Assembly: GCA_947627065.1 (NCBI GenBank) | Contig: CANQUN010000013.1 | Location: 1 to 36,523 of the forward strand | Length of the DNA stretch: 36,523 nt | From: an uncultured Clostridia bacterium | Lineage (GTDB): Bacteria; Bacillota; Clostridia; Christensenellales; Borkfalkiaceae | Reading direction: 5' to 3' | Shown here: piece after piece, positions 5,174 to 10,187 of the stretch | How the letters are laid out: every line of letters begins with the position of its first letter | Numbering within the stretch: the first letter of the stretch is position 1 | Made by a program: the position numbers and the translations under genes | The notes under the pieces: model-generated | Seen by the model: the letters and a program-made list of their open reading frames with translations, nothing else | Database searches by the model: none | What the model was told of the DNA's origin: nothing

Positions 5174-5347
5174 ATGACATACGAGGACTTTGTGAAAATC
5201 AATGACGGGTGGGAAACGGTCGGAAGAGCGTACGTTGAACTCGGACGGCAGGAGGAGGCGTACAAAATCGGAGACATGCTCGATCGTCTCCACGAGGAAT
5301 ACCCCGACTATAACCGCCGCAGGCTTGCGGAGAAGTTGGGTTACTGA
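5174..5347 (+). CDS. Very small early protein, unknown (57 aa)
   Basis: ATG 5174 is preceded by GGGAGAACAGAAG. The 57 residues are probably helical throughout (YEDFVKINDGWETVGRAYVE; AYKIGDMLDRLHEEYPDYN). Its C-terminal 25 residues (PDYNRRRLAEKLGY) look like a helix-turn-helix-type helix pair, but the protein is too short to call. The stop is followed by ACAG. Confidence 0.68.
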   Translation: MTYEDFVKINDGWETVGRAYVELGRQEEAYKIGDMLDRLHEEYPDYNRRRLAEKLGY

Positions 5348-5435
5348 ACAGCAGAACGGAGCGATAGCGGGAACTCCTAAAATACTACCCGCCACCACCG
5401 CATGAGCGGAAATAAATTTACGAGGAGAACAGGAC
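5348..5435 (+). other. Intergenic structured gap
   Basis: The 88-nt gap before the 5436 gene has GCGGG (5367-5371) pairing with CCCGC (5388-5392) around a 16-nt AU-rich loop, and a CCGC-ATGA-GCGG hairpin. GCGGGAACTCCTA at 5367-5379 recurs exactly inside the downstream gene at 5608-5620. No hammerhead core and no T-tract are present. Confidence 0.35.
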
Positions 5436-6203
5436 ATGAAAATCATTGCACACAGGACGGACAACACAGCGTATGAGAAGCGCGTCAACGGTTGCGTGAA
5501 GTTTGCGGAGCGCGATGGCATCGCCTTCTACTACACGGAAGGCGAGGGCGGAATGAGAAAATTCTATTGCCGCCTTCTCGGGACGCGGGACATCTTAAAG
5601 GACGTTGGCGGGAACTCCTATGTAACGCCCGAACAAATGGCGACTTGCATAGCGACGATCTCCGACCAAAAGCTGAAAGACTTCTGCACGGCGGAGGGCG
5701 AGTTTGCGAGGATCGAAACCGCTTGCGAGAACGGGACATGGACAAGCAACGCCGACATCTACTTCTGCGAGCTTATGGGGAAGCGCGAACTTGCGGAAAG
5801 AGCGAGGAAAAACCGCGCCGCAATCTATGAACAGCGGGACCGCGAGAAGTACGAGGAAGAGCAGCGGCGGCTTGCGGAACAGCGAGCTTATGAAGCCGCC
5901 GAACGGGAGAAGCAAGCGCGTTGGACGGAACAGGCGGAACAGAGCCTCCGTGCGGGGGACTACATCTCCCCCTCCGACTTTGAACTTTTGGCGGAGAAGT
6001 ACGGCATAAAGCTCCCCGTGAAGTTTGTCGGGTGGTTACGGGCACATTGCGGAAGCATACGAATCACGCCGCACAGGGAACAGCTCCCGCAGGGCGTGTC
6101 ATGGGTGAACAAGTACGAAACCTACTACCGCTACGACGGAAAGAGCAAGAGCAAGTCGATTTACACTTACGCGGACGCGCTTGCGGAAGCGGTCGGACTT
6201 TGA
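5436..6203 (+). CDS. Early protein with central coiled coil, unknown (255 aa)
   Basis: This is the largest gene of the small-gene block apart from the integrase. ATG 5436 has GAGGAG at about 9 nt. Residues 1-120 form a probable globular domain (MKIIAHRTDNTAYEKR; a G-G-N-S-Y-V-T-P segment near 58-65). Residues about 125-170 are a highly charged E/R/A-rich coiled coil (REKYEEEQRRLAEQRAY). The C-terminus (about 175-255) is a second small domain with an FELLAEKYGIKLPVK helix and an aromatic-rich end. No family is recognised. A structural or scaffold-like role is possible because of the coiled coil, but this is inference. Confidence 0.75.
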   Translation: MKIIAHRTDNTAYEKRVNGCVKFAERDGIAFYYTEGEGGMRKFYCRLLGTRDILKDVGGNSYVTPEQMATCIATISDQKLKDFCTAEGEFARIETACENGTWTSNADIYFCELMGKRELAERARKNRAAIYEQRDREKYEEEQRRLAEQRAYEAAEREKQARWTEQAEQSLRAGDYISPSDFELLAEKYGIKLPVKFVGWLRAHCGSIRITPHREQLPQGVSWVNKYETYYRYDGKSKSKSIYTYADALAEAVGL

Positions 6204-6217
6204 AAGTGAGGTGTATC

Positions 6218-6433
6218 ATGACAAAAGAACAGGCGATAAAAAAATATAATCTTAAAGAAACGGGGCACCCCGTTCGGATTGCGAGAGCTGTTAGAGAAAC
6301 GAAAACGCTGCGCATTGTTTATAGTTTGTACAAAACATTTGAGGGAGACGATGTCCCATACTTTCTGAAAATATGGCGGTATAGAGGAGACGTGCCTTTT
6401 GGACACTCCCGCACGATTGATATTACGGAATGA
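6218..6433 (+). CDS. Small basic early protein, unknown (71 aa)
   Basis: ATG 6218 has a weak GTGAGGTG site. The protein is basic (MTKEQAIKKYNLKE; ARAVRETKTLRIVYSLYKT) with a beta-rich C-terminal half (PYFLKIWRYRGD). Its composition is more AT-rich than the neighbouring genes, which may indicate separate acquisition. Function unknown. Confidence 0.65.
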   Translation: MTKEQAIKKYNLKETGHPVRIARAVRETKTLRIVYSLYKTFEGDDVPYFLKIWRYRGDVPFGHSRTIDITE

Positions 6434-6445
6434 AGGAGAAACGGC

Positions 6446-6628
6446 ATGAACAGCAAAACGAAGGAACAAAAGGAACGTGCAAGCGCGGCAGAGTGGTATG
6501 AGTGCGTGCATCATGAGGCGCGCGGGGCGTTGATACTCCACGGCATAGAACAGCCCACGGAGAGGCAGATCGCCGCGTACATTCTCTACGGAGAGAAATC
6601 ACTGCGCGCCTCCTCTTCGGAGCGTTAG
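6446..6628 (+). CDS. Small early protein, unknown (60 aa)
   Basis: ATG 6446 is preceded by AAGGAGAAACGGC. The 60-residue protein is charged and helical (KTKEQKERASAAEWYECVHHEARG). Its stop codon overlaps by 4 nt the stop of the convergent metallopeptidase gene at 6625-7080. No function recognised. Confidence 0.65.
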   Translation: MNSKTKEQKERASAAEWYECVHHEARGALILHGIEQPTERQIAAYILYGEKSLRASSSER

Positions 6629-7080
6629 AACAGCCCCTCTTCGGCGATCCTACGGGCACGGTCCTCGATGAACGCCCACGCCTCTGCGCCGAAATTCTTT
6701 TCAAGGGTAGGACGGACGCCGAACCGCTTGGAGAGGACGACCACGGCCCACGCCCATGCGTCAATCTCCGCCTCTTGGCGGTTGTATTCCTGAACGGAGA
6801 GCTGGGCGGAATCACGATAGCCGTTAAACAGGTCGGCATGAAACGCTTGCCAAATATGGCGGCACTCATGAGAGAGGGCAAGCCAAATGAACGGCTCGTT
6901 GCCCCCCTGCGCAAAGGAACGATTGATGAGGAGCTCGGAGCCGTCGCTTGACACGGCGCACTTCGTCGTCGGTGTTGCGAACTCCGACGGCTCGGCAACA
7001 CGAACCAACGGAACGGGAACAGACAGAACGCGGCAATTCCATTGAACAGCGGCGTTGACGGTTTTCATGAAGTCGGTCAT
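6625..7080 (-). CDS. ImmA/IrrE-like HExxH metallopeptidase, putatively leaderless
   Basis: Read from the ATG at 7078-7080, this 151-residue protein has a clear zinc-protease motif, H-E-C-R-H at about 71-75 (LALSHECRHIWQ). A downstream acidic helix (E-A-E-I-D-A-W-A, about 103-110) can supply the third ligand. That arrangement resembles ImmA/IrrE-type domains, some of which cleave phage or mobile-element repressors. It runs against the surrounding early genes from its own promoter (7090-7118). An upstream in-frame ATG at 7101 lies before the -10 box and cannot be on this transcript. The ATG at 7080 is 3-5 nt from the predicted start, with no ribosome binding site. A role in lysogeny control is inferred from context. 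Confidence 0.7.
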   Translation of the reverse strand: MTDFMKTVNAAVQWNCRVLSVPVPLVRVAEPSEFATPTTKCAVSSDGSELLINRSFAQGGNEPFIWLALSHECRHIWQAFHADLFNGYRDSAQLSVQEYNRQEAEIDAWAWAVVVLSKRFGVRPTLEKNFGAEAWAFIEDRARRIAEEGLF

Positions 7081-7089
7081 AACAAGGCT

Positions 7090-7118
7090 ATTATACAACA
7101 ATCAAAAAGAAAAATCAA
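7090..7118 (-). promoter_or_regulatory. Strong sigma-A promoter for the leftward metallopeptidase
   Basis: On the minus strand TTGATT (complement of 7113-7118) is followed after exactly 17 nt by a perfect TATAAT (complement of 7090-7095). Transcription should begin around 7082-7084, almost at the ATG of the metallopeptidase gene. Confidence 0.75.
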
Positions 7119-7135
7119 TACCATAGGAGGTTTTT

Positions 7136-7415
7136 ATGAAGTATGCAGTTTTGATCTTGAAGGAAGGCGACACGGACAACAGCCCGAGGAACGAGTGGGT
7201 CGTCGAGGCAAAGGACAAGAGAGGGAGCCGTTGAGGAAGCAGAACAGCGGTATAAAACGCTACTCTTCGGAAAGGACGAGAAATTCCGCGCCGCTCGGGT
7301 GCGCCGTCTCTCCGAAGAAGAGCTTGCCGCCCGTCAAAGCGACTACGAGGGCTATATGAACGGCGGCTACCTCAACTACTTCAACCCCTTCACGGGCGAA
7401 GGGTATCTCGACTGA
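7136..7415 (+). pseudogene. Small early gene interrupted by a +1 frame change
   Basis: ATG 7136 with a perfect AGGAGG site opens MKYAVLILKEGDTD and stops at 7232-7234 after 32 residues. The frame shifted by +1 then stays open, with good coding character, to the TGA at 7413-7415. It encodes E-E-A-E-Q-R-Y-K-T-L-L-F-G, later ARVRRLSEEELAARQSDYEGY, and ends G-E-G-Y-L-D. It has no start codon or ribosome binding site of its own near 7160-7234. The two parts read naturally as one protein of about 90 residues with the junction between about 7161 and 7231. A mutation, a sequencing error or programmed frameshifting would all explain it. The second stop is followed by the ACAG motif, like intact neighbours. 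Confidence 0.65.
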
Positions 7416-7428
7416 ACAGGAGGAAATC

Positions 7429-7731
7429 ATGAACGAGGTTATTTTGTATCAAGATGAGGAGCACATTCTCCTAAAAGACAAAGACTTCGACACGGAAAAA
7501 TGGCCGGATCAGGGACCATACTCTTTCTGTCTTAAAAAAGAACTGTGCTCTTTTTGGGGACTTCCCGTTGCACAGTCGTGCCTCACAAAAGAGGAGGCAA
7601 TCAAGCAACTGAACCTCCACATACGGCTCGGAGAAGAGCATATCGCCAAATACGATAAAAAGTTTACAGGCGGCGCGGAAAAATACATACAGGTTTGTCG
7701 TTCGATGGTCGACGCGCTCAATGCAGACTGA
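7429..7731 (+). CDS. Small early protein, unknown (100 aa)
   Basis: ATG 7429 follows AGGAGGAAATC at optimal spacing. The first half is acidic (DEEHILLKDKDFDTEKW) with two cysteines in CLKKELCSFWG. The second half is helical (TKEEAIKQLNLHIRLGEEHIAKYDKK). No recognised domain. The previous and own stops are both followed by ACAGGAGG, so the end motif merges into the next gene's ribosome binding site. Confidence 0.72.
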   Translation: MNEVILYQDEEHILLKDKDFDTEKWPDQGPYSFCLKKELCSFWGLPVAQSCLTKEEAIKQLNLHIRLGEEHIAKYDKKFTGGAEKYIQVCRSMVDALNAD

Positions 7732-7744
7732 ACAGGAGGGAAAT

Positions 7745-7966
7745 ATGGCTATCATTTACATGAGAAACGATCACTTCTATGACATCAAAGACAAACAAAA
7801 ACCCCACTATGTAACGAGGACTTGGGCATCATCGCCAATACGCGCACTTAAAAATGCGGGATATACCGACATCAAAAGAACGACAGAGGCGAATGCGCAA
7901 ATAGAAGTACGCGGCAAGCGCGGAAGGTATTTCTACACGGGAGAGAACGGGAGGAAATCATGGTAG
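7745..7966 (+). CDS. Small basic early protein, unknown (73 aa)
   Basis: ATG 7745 follows CAGGAGGGAAAT. The protein is basic (about 17 Lys/Arg in 73 residues) with a TRTWASSPIRALKNAGYTDIKRTTE core and a C-terminal KRGRYFYTGENGRK, a composition typical of nucleic-acid-binding phage proteins; the role is not established. It overlaps the next gene by 7 nt. Confidence 0.7.
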   Translation: MAIIYMRNDHFYDIKDKQKPHYVTRTWASSPIRALKNAGYTDIKRTTEANAQIEVRGKRGRYFYTGENGRKSW

Positions 7967-8256
7967 AGCAGACATTTTACAAGGGTTTTGAAATTCGGCG
8001 GCACACGTTCTCCTATAACGGAGAGCGGCGGCTCATCGGGTACAGCGTGCGAAAGACCATGTTGGACGGTACGGTTGTCCCCTACCGACGGAAATCGAAG
8101 AACCGAAAGACGACGTTTGACGACACGCATTTCAAGACGGAACAAGATGCCCAACGGGCAATCGATAACGGTGAAATCCGTGAAGATAAAAAAATCAAAA
8201 ATAAACCCATAACCTCGGACATGGTATGCCGACAATCGGTCAAGAGGAAAAAATAA
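7960..8256 (+). CDS. Small basic early protein, unknown (98 aa)
   Basis: GTG/ATG context: ATG 7960 lies inside the end of the previous gene, with GGGAGGAAATC as ribosome binding site, indicating translational coupling. The sequence MVEQTFYKGFEIRRHTFSY, then RRLIGYSVRKTMLDG, suggests a small antiparallel beta sheet, followed by a basic tail (KKIKNKP; VKRKK). Unknown function; nucleic-acid binding is plausible from charge only. Confidence 0.7.
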   Translation: MVEQTFYKGFEIRRHTFSYNGERRLIGYSVRKTMLDGTVVPYRRKSKNRKTTFDDTHFKTEQDAQRAIDNGEIREDKKIKNKPITSDMVCRQSVKRKK

Positions 8257-8295
8257 TTCGTCGAAATTCGGCTCGAAAAAGAGCTGCGGTGGCGA

Positions 8296-8324
8296 TTGAC
8301 AAACAGCCATATCAATGCTATAAT
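8296..8324 (+). promoter_or_regulatory. Consensus sigma-A promoter for the 8350 gene and integrase
   Basis: TTGACA (8296-8301), 17 nt, TATAAT (8319-8324) is an exact consensus match. Transcription should start near 8331, about 19 nt upstream of ATG 8350 with its AAGGGAG site. It allows integrase expression independent of the upstream early operon. Confidence 0.88.
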
Positions 8325-8349
8325 CTAATTTCAAAGGGAGAATCCAAAC

Positions 8350-8679
8350 ATGAAAATTGAACAACTCAACGAAATCGTAAAACTTGTAAACCTGCGAAAA
8401 ATCAAATCGAAGTTAAAAAAGGCAGGCTACATTGACTGTAAGCGGGACAAGGTGCTCGGCCATGCGTCTTTGTACGACATTGCAAACGCGCCCCAAGACG
8501 AAACGCCGTATTTCCCCGACGGGAAAGGGAACGAGTATAACGGCATTCTCTGCCACAACGTCAAAGGCTTTGAACAGTACGAGTTTGTTGTCGTCCAGCT
8601 TCTTGCACCGTTCAAGCGCGGGTGCGAGGACCTCTCTACCAAGAAGATGCTTATCTTCGCGAAGGAGGTAACAAAATGA
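8350..8679 (+). CDS. Unknown protein co-transcribed with integrase (109 aa)
   Basis: ATG 8350 has AAAGGGAG upstream and its own consensus promoter (8296-8324). It begins MKIEQLNEIVKLVNLRKIKSKLKKAGY, a basic helical segment, and continues with a compact alpha/beta region (ASLYDIANAPQDETPYFPDGKGNEYNG). Its stop overlaps the integrase start by 4 nt (ATGA), so the two are translationally coupled. Position would suit an excisionase or directionality factor, but no winged-helix signature is evident, so this is a guess. Confidence 0.7.
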   Translation: MKIEQLNEIVKLVNLRKIKSKLKKAGYIDCKRDKVLGHASLYDIANAPQDETPYFPDGKGNEYNGILCHNVKGFEQYEFVVVQLLAPFKRGCEDLSTKKMLIFAKEVTK

Positions 8680-9602
8680 CTTTATACGAGAAGTACGAGC
8701 GGGCGAGGGAAGAATACCTCGCCTCTCTTAAAATCGTGACAAAGAGCAATGTGACATACGAAAAGTACACCTTCGTCCTCGGAGACTTCGGGAAATACGT
8801 CAAGGCGCACGGCGGAGATGAGGCGGAGATCCCTCCCCTCTTCATCGTGGGTTGGCGAAACGAGGTCAAGGAGGCGCGCGGGCTCGGCAATAACACTCTG
8901 CGGCACTACCTCACCCTTTTGCACAGCTTCTTCAAGTGGACGATCGAGCACAAGATCTTTACGGAACAGCCCGTCGGGAAAGGCGACTTCCCAAAGAAAG
9001 AAGCCGTCGAGTACGACCTGCTTTCCGAACAAGAGATCGAGAAGATCCTTTCGGGCGAGATCCCGCCGCACACCCCTACCCCGCTACGGACGCGGGCGAT
9101 CGTGTTCATGTTCCTCTTGACGGGGCTGCGTGTCTCGGAACTTGCCTATCTCCCCGTGGGAAATTTGGACTTCGACGAGGGCTCCATCACGGTCGTCGGA
9201 AAGGGTGACAAGCTGCGGACGAGCACACTCCCGAAGCCCCTCATCAGAGTCCTTAAAGAGTACATGACGGCATACGATAAAACGGACGGAACGGCCCTTC
9301 TTTTCAGCTCTACGGACAAGGACGGACACGAGAAGCCGTTTACACGGCAGAACATCACGAACGTCGTGGAGCGGTATGTGAACAGGCTCCTCGGGCACAA
9401 ACACATCGGCGCCCACGACCTTCGGCACAGCTTTGCGAGTATGCTTATCACGAACAACTACCCTTTGGAGAATATCCAACAACTCTTGGGGCACAGTTCT
9501 TACGCGACGACGGTCATCTACGCCTCGCACCTCTGCCCGAAGCGGATCGCGGCGGAGGCGAACTCGGTGTTCAACACGATGCCCGTATTTTGCGAACACT
9601 GA
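8676..9602 (+). CDS. int: Phage integrase, tyrosine recombinase
   Basis: This 308-residue site-specific recombinase catalyses phage integration and excision. It has an N-terminal SAM-like DNA-binding region (about 1-105) and a C-terminal catalytic domain (about 115-308). Active-site residues are visible: Arg152 (TGLRVSEL), Lys176 in the beta-hairpin (VVGKGDKLR), His247-x-x-Arg250 (HDLRHSF), His273 (LLGHSS) and nucleophile Tyr282 (TVIYASH). ATG 8676 with AAGGAGG at 7 nt is preferred over in-frame upstream starts inside the previous gene. The length is typical of XerC/D-like, compact integrases. A strong terminator follows. The attachment site is not certain; the repeats at 10068-10182 are a candidate. 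Confidence 0.95.
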   Translation: MTLYEKYERAREEYLASLKIVTKSNVTYEKYTFVLGDFGKYVKAHGGDEAEIPPLFIVGWRNEVKEARGLGNNTLRHYLTLLHSFFKWTIEHKIFTEQPVGKGDFPKKEAVEYDLLSEQEIEKILSGEIPPHTPTPLRTRAIVFMFLLTGLRVSELAYLPVGNLDFDEGSITVVGKGDKLRTSTLPKPLIRVLKEYMTAYDKTDGTALLFSSTDKDGHEKPFTRQNITNVVERYVNRLLGHKHIGAHDLRHSFASMLITNNYPLENIQQLLGHSSYATTVIYASHLCPKRIAAEANSVFNTMPVFCEH

Positions 9603-9613
9603 ACAGAACAGCA

Positions 9614-9657
9614 AGAGGCGGCTGATCCTTTCGGGGATGGCCGCCTCTTTTTATTTT
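9614..9657 (+). terminator. Rho-independent terminator after integrase
   Basis: AGAGGCGGC (9614-9622) pairs with GCCGCCTCT (9640-9648); the loop side can extend with ATCC/GGAT. A T-rich run (TTTTTATTTT) follows directly. It ends the rightward operon where the leftward gene at 9651-10043 converges. Confidence 0.9.
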
Positions 9658-10043
9658 ACACGCACTACTCCCCCGAGCTTATCCGCCCAACGCTCGGTAT
9701 AAAAAGAATAGTACGAAATGCCTCTTCTTTCTCGGAATTTCTCAAAACAGCTTGCCCACACGATCGATGGGATCCCAACAACAAAAAGGTATAGCCATCC
9801 GAGGCGCAGGCTTTGGAGTGTATGCCCATATTCGTGTCTCGTCGTGATCTGATCCTGCCGGGTATGTATGAAGAAAAAGTGCCCCATGGAGAGCCCGCTG
9901 AATAGCCCCCACTCGGTCAGGACGCGCTCCTTATAGATGGAGCTTGTACGATGCCGCAGACGGCAAATAAGCCATATTACCGCCCCTATAATGTCCTGCG
10001 GAAGTTGCCATATCGTATAAACTAAATGTTTGATGACTTTCAT
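9651..10043 (-). CDS. Membrane-anchored HExxH protein, putative metallopeptidase
   Basis: The ATG at 10041-10043 is preferred because AAGGAGAG sits 7-8 nt upstream; an in-frame ATG at 10067 has no ribosome binding site. The 130-residue protein has a hydrophobic segment near 15-28 (DIIGAVIWLICRL), then H-E-Y-G-H at about 70-74 (TTRHEYGHTLQS). A second hydrophobic helix lies near 82-98 (LGWLYLFVVGIPSIVWA), and T-E-R-W-A-D at about 116-121 could supply the third zinc ligand. This arrangement occurs in small phage- and Firmicute-associated HEYGH proteins of unknown substrate. It is the last gene of the leftward late block and stops inside the T-tract of the integrase terminator. Confidence 0.7.
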   Translation of the reverse strand: MKVIKHLVYTIWQLPQDIIGAVIWLICRLRHRTSSIYKERVLTEWGLFSGLSMGHFFFIHTRQDQITTRHEYGHTLQSLRLGWLYLFVVGIPSIVWASCFEKFRERRGISYYSFYTERWADKLGGVVRVK

Positions 10044-10067
10044 TTTCTTTCTCTCCTTTTTATTCAT

Positions 10068-10182
10068 GACCTATGGCGGATAAAAATAGCGCGTTTGCTC
10101 TACTCACCCGAAAGCGATGTTTGCGCTACTCACCCGAAAGCGAGTTTGTCCTACACACCATAAAATTTATCCGCCATAAGTC
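10068..10182. repeat. Inverted-repeat-bounded element with 26-bp tandem repeats (possible attP)
   Basis: A 17-bp inverted repeat (10068-10084 and 10166-10182, one mismatch, core TATGGCGGATAAA) brackets 81 bp containing tandem units of 25-26 bp. CTACTCACCCGAAAGCGA occurs exactly at 10100-10117 and 10126-10143, each preceded by GTTTG and two or three further bases, and a truncated third copy (GTTTGTCCTACACACC) follows. No coding frame is supported. It sits about 470 bp beyond the integrase stop. The layout suits recombinase or arm-binding sites, a regulatory element or a long hairpin. Confidence 0.7.
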
Positions 10183-10187
10183 ACAAA

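Noticed and set aside
5367-5620. Exact 13-nt repeat GCGGGAACTCCTA at 5367-5379 and 5608-5620
   Set aside because: The second copy is in a coding region and flanks differ; too short to call a mobile or regulatory repeat.
10100-10159. CRISPR array
   Set aside because: The repeats are tandem with almost no spacers (25-26 bp period), only 2.6 copies, and no cas genes are present.
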